Source: DATHAP01 sp963762865 (GTDB lineage Bacteria; Actinomycetota; Actinomycetes; JACCUZ01). Taken from it: 64,000 nt of DNA. Positions 45,080-53,388 of the stretch are shown in pieces; the stretch's first letter is position 1, and each line of letters opens with the position of its first letter. The position numbers were made by a program, and so were the translations under genes. Below the pieces are notes generated by a model, which saw only the letters and a list, made by a program, of their open reading frames with translations, did no database searches and was not told the origin of the DNA. The stretch is from contig CAVXNC010000001.1 in NCBI GenBank assembly GCA_963762865.1, positions 89,695 to 153,694 on the forward strand, written 5' to 3'.

Positions 45080-45753
45080 AGCAGTCCGCCCAGTCCCTTG
45101 CCGACCAGCGTCACACCGATGACCAGGATCAGCACGGCCATCACCGTCGCGTTGTTGGCTTGCAGCCAGCCCCGGAGGTCCTCCAGCGGGTGGCGCATCC
45201 TGTTCTTCGCCACCAGGTAGGCCACGACCGGCAGCATGACTGTGCTCGCGGCGAGTGCCGTGAAGACCGCGACCGCGACGACCTGCTGGCCGGTGTCGAG
45301 CGCTCCGTCGGCGATCGTCACGCCAGCAGCCACGTTCATCAGCAGGTTCTTCGGGTTCACGGCCGAGAGTGCGACGCCGAGCCCCAGCGCCTTGAGAGGG
45401 GTGATGTGGTCGAGCGCGGCCATCCACGTCGGCAGCGCCACGTCCTGGCCTGGCTTGGGCCGACCGCGCCACTGCTTGACCCCGACCGCGAGCAGCGCCA
45501 GCCCGAGGAGCAGCTTCACCCACGACGCGCCCGTCGACGGGCCGGCGTCGTCACCCGCGACGTCGGAGCCATCCGCGAGTAGCAGTGTGAGCCAGGTGAC
45601 GGCCACGATGCCCAGCACCCACCCGGTCGCGAACCCGACGCTCGCGGCACTGGCCCGCGGCGCGAGGAGCATCAGGATGACCGCGATGATCGGCACCGGG
45701 GAAACGGCGACGCCCACGGCCAGTGGCAGCAGGTCACCGAGGACAGGGCCCAC
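45076..45753 (-). CDS. GAP-family (Sap/LysE-related) membrane transporter
   Basis: A 225-residue membrane protein with six hydrophobic segments. LLPLAVGVAVSPVPIIAVILMLL opens the fold and LGVALSAVNPKNLLMNVAAG is the characteristic NPKN motif of the GAP (PF11139) family, related to LysE exporters. The start is GTG 45753, 3 bases after the stop of a 23-residue ORF. The transported compound is unknown. Confidence 0.83.
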   Translation of the reverse strand: MGPVLGDLLPLAVGVAVSPVPIIAVILMLLAPRASAASVGFATGWVLGIVAVTWLTLLLADGSDVAGDDAGPSTGASWVKLLLGLALLAVGVKQWRGRPKPGQDVALPTWMAALDHITPLKALGLGVALSAVNPKNLLMNVAAGVTIADGALDTGQQVVAVAVFTALAASTVMLPVVAYLVAKNRMRHPLEDLRGWLQANNATVMAVLILVIGVTLVGKGLGGLL

Positions 45754-45756
45754 CAG

Positions 45757-45828
45757 CTACCTCCCGATTGCCGGGGCGAGGTTCTGCAAGCCGGAGCCGT
45801 GCGTCGGGGCGGGACTAGGGGTGCTCAT
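45757..45828 (-). CDS. Putative 23-residue small protein or leader peptide
   Basis: ATG 45828 is preceded by AGGAG at 5-base spacing and opens MSTPSPAPTHGSGLQNL..., ending GR at TAG 45757. It begins 27 bases after the formylglycine-generating enzyme stop and ends 3 bases before the GAP gene start. The ribosome site and placement suggest it is translated and couples translation of the GAP gene. It has no Cys run, so it is not a Cys attenuator of the mycobacterial kind. I know no family. Confidence 0.45.
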   Translation of the reverse strand: MSTPSPAPTHGSGLQNLAPAIGR

Positions 45829-45854
45829 CAGGTCTCCTGCGGCCGGGTCGCGAG

Positions 45855-46892
45855 TCAGCCGTCGCTGGCGCAGCGGAACCCGACGTTTCCTGTCGGAGTG
45901 TCCGGCTCGCTGCCCATCCGAGCGGATGTGCGGTAGCGCCAGCAGTAGGACGCGTGACAGAGGTACGACCCGCCGCGCAGCACCCTTCGGTCGCCTTCGG
46001 GTGGACCGGTCGGGTTCGACGCGGGCGACGGTTGGTCGCGGTGCCACGTGGTCGACCAGCGGTCCGCGGTCCACTCCCACACGTTGCCGGTCATGTTGTG
46101 GAGGCCGAAACCGTTGGGTAGGAACGCTGCGACCGGGGCCGTTCCGGCGTACCCGTCCTTGACGGTGTTGTCGGCCGGGAACCGGCCCTGGAAGACGTTC
46201 ATCCGGTGCTCGCCGCCGGGCGTCAGCGCACTCCCCCACGGGAAGCGCTGCTGCTCGAGGCCGCCGCGTGCGGCGTACTCCCACTCGGCTTCAGTGGGCA
46301 GTCGGAGCCCTGCCCAGCGGCAGAACGCGAGCGCGTCGTTCCAGGACACCTGGACGACGGGATGGTCGGTCCGGTCGTCCCATGCGGACTGCGGTCCTTC
46401 CGGGTGCGCCCAGTCGGCGCCCTCGACCTCGCGCCACCACGGGGCGTCCACGACGGCGCGGGTCGGTGGGAAGTCGTCGGGGAGGAAGCCCGCGAAGACG
46501 AACGCCGAGCCGACCGACTCCGCCTCGGTGGTGTACCCGGTGGCGGCCACGAAGCGGGCGAACCGCTCGTTGGACACGGCGTGACGGTCCAGCTGGAAGG
46601 AGTCCAGGTGGACCGGCCGGACCGGACCCTCCCCGTCCTCGGCGTATGCGCCCGGGTCCTCGCAGCCCATCGCGAACTCGCCGCCCGGAAGCGTCACCAG
46701 CTCGGCGGTGTCAACGGTGTGGGATCCCTGGTCGCCGCGCTCGCCGCTCACGGTCTCGCTGCCCGACGCCGGTGGCCGGCCGGCAACCGCAGTCCCGCGC
46801 TCGGTCAGCCTGCCCGGGGAGCAGCAGGCGCGCGCTGTCCCGACCGGCTGACCGTCGTCGTCGTGCACCGCGGCCACCTCCAGCGTCCCCAC
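45855..46892 (-). CDS. Formylglycine-generating enzyme (sulfatase activator)
   Basis: FGE oxidises the CxPxR cysteine of sulfatases to formylglycine. The 345-residue protein has the FGE-sulfatase domain (about 65-345) with GGEFAMGCEDPGAYAEDGEGP, RLPTEAEWEYAARGG, NVWEWTADRW and the catalytic pair in GGSYLCHASYCWRYR (two Cys, copper ligands). The N-terminal ACCSPGR resembles the Cys-rich start of other bacterial FGEs. GTG 46892 is the assumed start. It is divergent from the Cys-type sulfatase, its expected client. Confidence 0.93.
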   Translation of the reverse strand: MGTLEVAAVHDDDGQPVGTARACCSPGRLTERGTAVAGRPPASGSETVSGERGDQGSHTVDTAELVTLPGGEFAMGCEDPGAYAEDGEGPVRPVHLDSFQLDRHAVSNERFARFVAATGYTTEAESVGSAFVFAGFLPDDFPPTRAVVDAPWWREVEGADWAHPEGPQSAWDDRTDHPVVQVSWNDALAFCRWAGLRLPTEAEWEYAARGGLEQQRFPWGSALTPGGEHRMNVFQGRFPADNTVKDGYAGTAPVAAFLPNGFGLHNMTGNVWEWTADRWSTTWHRDQPSPASNPTGPPEGDRRVLRGGSYLCHASYCWRYRTSARMGSEPDTPTGNVGFRCASDG

Positions 46893-47098
46893 GTTGCCGG
46901 TCAGGACGAAGTCCCCTTGCGGCTACCACCATGCAGGGCGTCGCCGCCAGGACGCTAGGCGGGCGCAAACCCGTCCGCATCACCCCGTCCGGGGGAGGTA
47001 TGACCCATCCGCCAGAGATGACGATCCCAACCAGACCTGAACAAGTCTGCGAGTGGTTGTTGCCGAGCTGTGCGCTGGGCGAGTGCGAGGAGGACGTC

Positions 47099-49454
47099 GT
47101 GTCGAAGCCGTTCAAGGGCAGGATCAACGTCGACATCCGGGACTCGGTCCCGGACTGGGAGCCGTTCGAACCGCCCCGGGCCCCGGATGGCGCGCCGAGC
47201 GTGGTGTACATCGTGCTGGACGACGTCGGCTTCTCGGCGATGGGCTGCTACGGCGGCCCGATCGAGACGCCGAACATCGACCGGATCGCCGCCAGGGGCG
47301 TGCGGTTCACCCAGTGGCACACGACCGCACTGTGCTCTCCGACGCGCTCGTGCCTGCTGACCGGGCGCAACCACACGCGCAACAGCATGGCGTGCATCAC
47401 CGAGGCGGCGATCGGCTTCCCGAACGCCAGCGGCACGGTCCCGCCGGAGAACGGGATGCTCTCCGAGATCCTGGGCGAGCGGGGTTGGAACACGTACATG
47501 GTCGGCAAGTGGCACCTCTGCCCGACCGACGAGATGAACCTCGCCTCCACCCGACGCAACTGGCCGAGCGGCAGAGGCTTCGAGCGGTGGTACGGCTTCC
47601 TCGGCGCGGAGACCAACCAGTGGTATCCCGACCTCGTGTACGACAACCACCCGGTCGACCAGCCGCGGTCACCGGAGGACGGCTACCACCTCACCGACGA
47701 CCTCACCGACAAGGCGATCGAGTTCATCCAGGACGCCAAAGCCATTGCGCCGGAGAAGCCGTTCTTCCTGTACTACGCGCCCGGCGCGTGCCATGCGCCG
47801 CACCACGCGCCGAAGGACTGGATCGACAAGTTCGCCGGCCGCTTCGACATGGGCTACGAGGCGATGCGGGAGGCGACGCTGGCCCACCAGAAGGAGCTCG
47901 GACTCGTCCCGCCGGACACCGAGCTGCCGCCGCTGAACCCGATCGGTACGCCCGACGCCCGCACCGGCCCGGACGGCCTGCCGTTCCCGGAGCTGGACTA
48001 CACCCGACCCTGGGACTCCCTCAATGACCAGGAGAAGCGGCTGTTCGCCCGCATGGCCGAGGTCTACGCAGGGTTCCTCGCGCACGCCGACCACCACATC
48101 GGCCGCCTGCTGGACTACCTGGAGCAGACCGAGCAGCTGGAGAACACCCTCGTCGTGCTCGTATCCGACAACGGTGCGAGCGGTGAGGGCGGCCCGAACG
48201 GATCCGTCAACGAGATGAAGTTCGCGAACGGGGTCGCGGACGACCTGCAGGAGAACCTGGCGAAGCTCGACGAGCTCGGTGGTACCAGGACGTACAACCA
48301 CTACCCGAACGGCTGGGCGATGGCGTTCAACACGCCGTTCAAGATGTGGAAGCGGTACGAGTTCAACGGCGGCACCGCCGACCCGTGCATCATCTCCTGG
48401 CCGGCCGGTCTGCAGCCACGCGGCGAGATCCGCGACCAGTACTACCACGCCATCGACCTGGTCCCGACGATCCTCGACGCCCTCGGCGTGGAGCCGCCCG
48501 AGACCATCAAGGGGCACACCCAGAGCGCCTTCGACGGGGTCAGCATGCGCGCCAGCATCGAGGACGCGAAGGACCCGTCCGGGCGAAGCACCCAGTTCTA
48601 CTCGATGCTCGGCTCGCGCTCGATCTGGCACGAGGGTTGGAAGGCGGTCACCACCCACCCGACGATCGCCGGCTGGGGGCACTTCAACGACGACGAGTGG
48701 GAGCTGTACCACGTCGACGTCGACCGGTCGGAACTCGACAACCTGGCCGACAAGGAGCCAGAGAAGTTGCGCGAGATGGTCAACATCTGGTTCTCCGAGG
48801 CCGGCGCGAACGGGGCGTTCCCGCTCGACGACCGCTCGGCGGTGGAGATCCTGATCGACCCCACGGCCCCAGCTCACCGCGGCCAAGGACCGCTACGTCT
48901 ACTACCCGGGCACCGCTCCCGTGCCGGAGTGGCAGGCCGTGAACACCCGCGGCCGCTCGTTCGTGATCGGCGCACTCGTCGACATCCCGGCACCGGGGGC
49001 CGAAGGTGTGCTGTTCGCGATCGGTGCCCGGTTCGGCGGGCACGCGCTGTACGTCAAGGACAACCGGCTGCACTACGTGAACAGCTTCGTCGGCAGCGAG
49101 GAGCAGATGGTCGTCGGGGACGAGGACATCCCGACCGGCACGAACCTGATCCTGTCGGCCTCGTTCGAGAAGGAGGGTCAGCAGCCCGACGCGACGACCG
49201 GGATGCTCTCGCTCTTCCACGGCGACAAGAAGGTCGGCCAGCAACGGATCAAGACCCAGCTCGGCGCGTTCGCCATCGCCGGGTCGGCTGCCTACGTCGG
49301 CCGGCACGCCGGTGAGCCGATCACCGACGACTACCCCGGCGAGCCGCCGTACACGTTCACCGGCGGCACCATCAACCGGGTCGCGATCGACGTCAGCGGT
49401 GAGGCGTACATCGACCTCGAGCGCGAGGCCGCCCTGATGCTCATGCGCGAATGA
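47099..49454 (+). pseudogene. Cys-type arylsulfatase, frameshifted near its C-terminal domain
   Basis: The product would be 784 residues. The alkaline-phosphatase-like sulfatase domain (about 35-560) has YIVLDDVGFSAMG (metal Asps), formylglycine site Cys79 in CSPTRSCLLTGR, VGKWHL and VVLVSDNGASGEGG. No signal peptide is seen, so it probably acts in the cytosol. After residue 588 (VEILIDP) the frame breaks at about 48860-48868. Dropping one base restores RPQLTAAKDRYVYYPGT and then the C-terminal beta domain to MLMRE. The first 590 residues alone contain all catalytic motifs. GTG 47099 has GAGGAGG upstream. The stop overlaps the HAD gene as ATGA. Confidence 0.82.
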
Positions 49455-50419
49455 GCGCCCTGAGCGCCCGGCCGCCGGCGGACCTGCTCGCGTCCTGGAA
49501 CGACACCACGACGCGAGCGGCGATCGTCGACTTCGTCGAGCGCGTCACCGACGAAGGCGGTGCGCACCACGTACCGCCGGCCGAGCGGATCGCGGTGTTC
49601 GACAACGACGGCACGCTGTGGTGCGAGAAACCGATGCCGATCGAGCTCGGCTTCATCCTCATGCGGCTGGCCGAGATGGCGGAGGCCGACGAGTCGCTCC
49701 GCGAAAGGCAGCCGTGGAAGGCGGCGCGCGAGAAGGACTACGCGTGGCTCAGTGCGGTGATCACGAAGCACTACAACGGCGATGACAGCGACGTGAAGGT
49801 GCTGATGGGCGGCATGCTCCAAGCCTTCGCCGGCCAGAGCGTCGAGCACTACTCGGGCGCGGCCGACGCGTTCCTGCGGGGTGGCAAGCACCCTACCCTC
49901 GGCCGTGCATTTCACGAGTGCGGCTACCTGCCGATGATCGAGCTCCTCCGCTATCTCGAGGCGAACGGGTTCACGAACTACATCGCCTCCGGTGGCGATC
50001 GCGACTTCATGCGACCCATCACCGAGGAGATCTATGGCATCCCGTCCCAGCGCGTGATCGGCAGCTCGAATGCGCTCGCGTACACCGACGACGAGCACGG
50101 CGGCACCGTCGCCTACGAGGCGACGCCGGACGTCTTCGACGACGGGCCGACCAAGCCGGTTCGGATCTGGAGTCGCATCGGCAAACGGCCGATCCTCGCC
50201 GGCGGCAACTCGAACGGTGACATCCCGATGCTCCGCTATGCCGGCGGCAAGGACAGGCCGGCTCTGCGTCTGCTCGTCCTGCATGACGACGACGAACGCG
50301 AGTTCGGCTACACCGCCGGTGCGGAGGAGTCGTTGGACCGGGCCCGCGACCACGGCTGGACCGTGGTCAGCATGAAGGACGACTGGTCGACGGTCTTCGC
50401 CGAAGCACCGCCGCCATAG
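49451..50419 (+). CDS. HAD-superfamily phosphatase
   Basis: A 322-residue soluble HAD hydrolase: motif I IAVFDNDGTLWCEKP (nucleophile Asp), motif II IASGGD and motif III/IV RPILAGGNSNGDIPML. The long insert with four-helix-like cap (about 85-165) resembles phosphoserine phosphatase-like proteins that sit beside arylsulfatases in soil actinobacteria. ATG overlaps the sulfatase stop by 4 bases. The substrate is unknown; joint use of sulfate and phosphate esters is only a guess. Confidence 0.86.
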   Translation: MSALSARPPADLLASWNDTTTRAAIVDFVERVTDEGGAHHVPPAERIAVFDNDGTLWCEKPMPIELGFILMRLAEMAEADESLRERQPWKAAREKDYAWLSAVITKHYNGDDSDVKVLMGGMLQAFAGQSVEHYSGAADAFLRGGKHPTLGRAFHECGYLPMIELLRYLEANGFTNYIASGGDRDFMRPITEEIYGIPSQRVIGSSNALAYTDDEHGGTVAYEATPDVFDDGPTKPVRIWSRIGKRPILAGGNSNGDIPMLRYAGGKDRPALRLLVLHDDDEREFGYTAGAEESLDRARDHGWTVVSMKDDWSTVFAEAPPP

Positions 50420-50494
50420 GGGGCGCCGAACGCCGTGCGGATTCCGGGGCTTCCGTCGGCAGCCAACAAGTTGGCAGTTCCAACCTCAACGTTC

Positions 50495-50570
50495 TGGTGG
50501 AGCTGAGGGGACTCGAACCCCTGACCCCCTCGTTGCGAACGAGGTGCGCTACCAGCTGCGCTACAGCCCC
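50495..50570 (-). tRNA. tRNA-Ala (CGC)
   Basis: Cloverleaf on the minus strand with acceptor GGGGCTG/CAGCTCC, D arm GTAGCGCAGCTGGTAGCGC, anticodon stem-loop CTCGTTCGCAACGAG giving anticodon CGC, T arm GGGGTTCGAGTCCCC. A73 is followed by an encoded CCA (50495-50497). Confidence 0.96.
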
Positions 50571-50651
50571 AGTGGAAGAAGCGAGGTTACCAAACGCCGG
50601 GCCTCCCGCTGACCGCGGTGAGCCCCTCGCCGGCGCGTGCCGGAGGGCCGG

Positions 50652-51557
50652 TCAGTCGTTGACGGCGCGGCGGGTGATGATCGCGTCGAGCTCCTCGTCG
50701 GCCTCCGCGGCGTCGGCGAGCAGGTGGTCGAGCGCGGCTGTCGAGGGCGCGGGCTCGGCGTGCTGCACCTGGGCCGGGACCGTTGCCTCGGACGCCTCCG
50801 ACGGCTCGGTGTGCGTGGTGCTCCAGGTCGACGGGTCCCCGAGGTCGATCGACGAGGCACGGCCGCCCTGGTAGCGGGCGACCGGCTTGCTGACGTAGGT
50901 CGGCAGCGGGACGGGGACCGGGCTCCAGCCGGCCTCGGCCTCGACCCGGCGGCGCTCCTCCTCCTCGCGCAAGCGCGCCTCGGCCGCCTCCGCCTCCTGC
51001 CAGCGGCGCTCCTCCTCGACGCGCTCCTCGGCCAGCTCCCGCCGTACGGTCATCAGCCGCTCGATCGCGTCGAAGCGCATCAGCCGCGACATCGAGCGCT
51101 TCTGCACCGCCGCCCGGGTGCGGGTGACCTGGTGACGGGTGCGGGCCTGCAGCCTGCAGTGCACCAGGTAGGCGAGCACGACGGTCACGGCGAGCACCGG
51201 CGCCCACCACGGGACCACGGTGAGCGGCACCAGCACGCTGACCACCAGGGTCACCAGCAGCAGCCCGGCCAGGATCCGGCGGCGCCGGAAGGTCACCGAG
51301 CTGACCGGGGCGACCGGCCGCGACGTACGGGCTGGTCGACCGCTCCGGGACCCCGCTGCCGCATCACGCGGACGGGGCGGCATGACGACGTAGCGCTTGT
51401 CCGGCGTCGCCTCGCGCCGGGAGAGGATCCGCATCGCGTTGTCGAACTTCTCGATCGAGCGCGACTCCGAGAGCTCGTCGTGCCGACGCAGCCAGCGCGG
51501 GATGAAGTAGACACCCCAGATCACGATGAGTCCCGCGTAGAGCAGCCCACTTCCCAC
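50652..51557 (-). CDS. sepX: SepX/GlpR-type cell-division membrane protein
   Basis: A 301-residue membrane protein. The N-terminal helix LLYAGLIVIWGVYFIPRWLRRHDELSE and a second pair of helices (about 95-137) are followed by a coiled-coil, Glu/Arg-rich segment (about 165-205) and an acidic C-terminal region. The N-terminus and the neighbourhood (galU, moeA-like glp, moaC, moaB, rimJ-like GNAT) match Streptomyces SepX and corynebacterial GlpR, the membrane partner of gephyrin-like Glp at septum and pole. Assignment rests on synteny and overall architecture. GTG start at 51557. Confidence 0.75.
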   Translation of the reverse strand: MGSGLLYAGLIVIWGVYFIPRWLRRHDELSESRSIEKFDNAMRILSRREATPDKRYVVMPPRPRDAAAGSRSGRPARTSRPVAPVSSVTFRRRRILAGLLLVTLVVSVLVPLTVVPWWAPVLAVTVVLAYLVHCRLQARTRHQVTRTRAAVQKRSMSRLMRFDAIERLMTVRRELAEERVEEERRWQEAEAAEARLREEEERRRVEAEAGWSPVPVPLPTYVSKPVARYQGGRASSIDLGDPSTWSTTHTEPSEASEATVPAQVQHAEPAPSTAALDHLLADAAEADEELDAIITRRAVND

Positions 51558-51690
51558 GAGAAGGAACGCTAGGGCCGCCTGGGGCGGGGGACACGCACCG
51601 TGATCGGTGTGTCGCCCGGCTAGTTGTGTGGCTGGTGTGACTCGACGGACATAACCCCAGCGTCGTTCGTCGCCGTCGTCACCCGATCAG

Positions 51691-51808
51691 CTCTGCCAAA
51701 AATGATCACGCGGGCGTGGTCATTGGTGGCTGACCCAGGCAAATTTGCCGCGGTCTGCCTGCGTTGACCACGCGAGCGTGATCAATTCGCGGGCCGCTGA
51801 CGGCAGAG
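51691..51808. repeat. Multi-hairpin extragenic palindrome
   Basis: Nested symmetry in the gap before sepX: outer arms CTCTGCC (51691-51697) and GGCAGAG (51802-51808), then TGATCACGCGGGCGTGGTCA (51703-51722) and TGACCACGCGAGCGTGATCA (51765-51784), which are reverse complements of each other at 18 of 20 positions and each nearly palindromic. The centre holds CAGGCAAATTTGCC. The structure looks like a REP/BIME-type element. The flanking sequence is AT-richer than the genes. Confidence 0.7.
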
Positions 51809-51818
51809 CGTGGCGCGG

Positions 51819-52403
51819 TCAGGTGTGGTGGGACTGCTGGGAGCGCCAGCGGGCGAGCAGCCCCTCCGGGACCTCGTCGGCGGTCAGCGCGAAGGTGCGG
51901 TGGTCGCGCCACTGGCCGGCGATGTGCAGGTAGCCCCGCCGCAGGCCCTCGTCGCGGAAGCCGAGCTTCTCGACGACCCGGAGGGAGGCGGAGTTCTCGG
52001 GGCGGATGTTGACCTCGATGCGGTGCAGCCGCAGCACCAGGAAGCAGTGGTCGACCGCCAGCGCGACCGCGGTCGGCATGATGCCGCGCCCGGCCACCCG
52101 GGAGTCCACCCAGTAGCCCACGTGCGCCGAGCACAGCGAGCCGTAGGTGATGCCGCCGACGGTGAGCTGGCCGACCAGGGCGCCGTCGGAGGTGATGACG
52201 AAGGGGAGCTGCTGGCCGTGCCGGGCCTGCCCCCGCAGGGTGCGGACCATCGCGGCGAAGCTCACCGGCGGGCCCAGGTCGCGCGGCGGGGTCGCCTCCC
52301 AGGGCGCCAGCCAGTCACGGTTGATCGCGCGGACCCGCGTCCAGGCGTCGCGGTCCCGCCGGGTGATCGGGCGAAGCGTGATGCTGCCCTCCCGCAGGGT
52401 CAC
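51819..52403 (-). CDS. RimJ-like GNAT acetyltransferase
   Basis: A 194-residue GNAT protein: LRPITRRDRDAWTRVRAINRDWLAPWEATPP, VGYWVDSRVAGRGIMPTAVALAVDH (acetyl-CoA-binding RGIMPT, in place of the R-x-x-G-x-G/A consensus) and NIRPENSASLRVVEKLGFRDEGLRRGYL are typical of RimJ/RimL N-terminal acetyltransferases. Its conserved place between moaB and sepX argues for a housekeeping role; the target protein is unknown. Confidence 0.88.
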   Translation of the reverse strand: MTLREGSITLRPITRRDRDAWTRVRAINRDWLAPWEATPPRDLGPPVSFAAMVRTLRGQARHGQQLPFVITSDGALVGQLTVGGITYGSLCSAHVGYWVDSRVAGRGIMPTAVALAVDHCFLVLRLHRIEVNIRPENSASLRVVEKLGFRDEGLRRGYLHIAGQWRDHRTFALTADEVPEGLLARWRSQQSHHT

Positions 52404-52417
52404 CGGCCAGCCCGTGC

Positions 52418-52888
52418 TCAGTGGTCGCTCCCCTGCACCTGCTCGACCGCGTGCACCAGCAGCGGTCCGAGCACCTCCAGCCCGTCACGGACCCCACCGG
52501 GCGAGCCGGGCAGGTTGACGACCAGGGTGGTCCCGGCCAGCCCGGCGAGACCGCGTGACAGGGCAGCGGTCGGCACCCCCTTGCCGATCCCGTGGGCGCG
52601 CACCGCCTCGGCGACGCCCGGCAGGCCGCGGTCGATCACGCGCGCCGTCATCTCGGGCGTCCGGTCGGTGGGCGTGATCCCGGTGCCGCCCGACGTGAGG
52701 ACGACGTCGTACGCCGACGCCACCGCCTCGCGGAGGACCTCCTCCACGGGGTCGCCGTCCGGCACCACCTCGGGCCCGTCCACCTCGAAGCCAAGCACCT
52801 CCAGCCCCGCCACCAGCACGGGGCCGGTGCGGTCCTCGTAGACGCCGGCCGCGGCCCGGTTGGACACGCTGACCACCAGCGCCCTCAT
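52418..52888 (-). CDS. moaB: Molybdenum cofactor biosynthesis protein B (MoaB/Mog-like)
   Basis: A 156-residue MPT-binding protein that adenylylates molybdopterin. VVSVSNRAAAGVYEDRTGPVLVAGL, LTSGGTGITPTDRTPEM (MPT loop) and VVNLPGSPGGVRDGLEVL mark the MoaB/MogA fold. ATG 52888 overlaps the moaC stop (ATGA). Part of the glp-moaC-moaB operon. Confidence 0.92.
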   Translation of the reverse strand: MRALVVSVSNRAAAGVYEDRTGPVLVAGLEVLGFEVDGPEVVPDGDPVEEVLREAVASAYDVVLTSGGTGITPTDRTPEMTARVIDRGLPGVAEAVRAHGIGKGVPTAALSRGLAGLAGTTLVVNLPGSPGGVRDGLEVLGPLLVHAVEQVQGSDH

Positions 52889-53388
52889 GGTGAGGACGCC
52901 GGGGGACCGTCGGCGGTTCGGCGCCACTCCCCCGAGCGACCGCCGCTCTTGGCAACCACCTGCACGTCGGTGATTGTCGCGGCGCGGTCCACCGCCTTCA
53001 CCATGTCGACCAGGGTGAGGCCGGCGACGGCGACGCAGGTGAGCGCCTCCATCTCGACGCCGGTGCGGTCGGCGGTCCGCACGGTCGCGCTGATGTCGAC
53101 CCCGTCGTCGGCGACGACCAGGTCGACCTCGACGCCGTGGATCGCGATCGGGTGGCACAGCGGCACCAGGTCGGGGGTCCGCTTGGCCGCCTGGATGCCG
53201 GCGATCCGCGCGACCGCGAGCGCGTCGCCCTTCGGCACGCCTGCCCCGCGCAGCAGCGCCACCACCGCCGGCGAGACCAGCACCCGGCCGGTCGCGGTCG
53301 CGGTGCGGACCGTGACGTCCTTGCCCGAGACGTCGACCATCCGCGCGGCCCCCGACGCGTCGACGTGGGTCAGCCGCGGCTCGCTCAT
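52885..53388 (-). CDS. moaC: Cyclic pyranopterin monophosphate synthase
   Basis: MoaC forms cyclic pyranopterin monophosphate, step one of molybdenum cofactor synthesis together with MoaA. The 167-residue protein shows MVDVSGKDVTVRTATATG, DLVPLCHPIAI (active-site His) and EMEALTCVAVAGLTLVDMVKAVD (active-site Glu/Lys region). The ATG overlaps the glp/moeA stop. No moaA is present in the window. Confidence 0.95.
   Translation of the reverse strand: MSEPRLTHVDASGAARMVDVSGKDVTVRTATATGRVLVSPAVVALLRGAGVPKGDALAVARIAGIQAAKRTPDLVPLCHPIAIHGVEVDLVVADDGVDISATVRTADRTGVEMEALTCVAVAGLTLVDMVKAVDRAATITDVQVVAKSGGRSGEWRRTADGPPASSP

Noticed and set aside
48921..49454. Separate gene starting at 48921 behind the sulfatase
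   Set aside because: The segment continues the sulfatase C-terminal domain once a single base is dropped; it lacks its own ribosome site and the upstream 20 residues belong to the same domain.
50420..50570. tRNA-Ala as integration site of a genomic island covering 34-50 kb
   Set aside because: No integrase gene, and I found no second copy of the tRNA 3' end at the other boundary.
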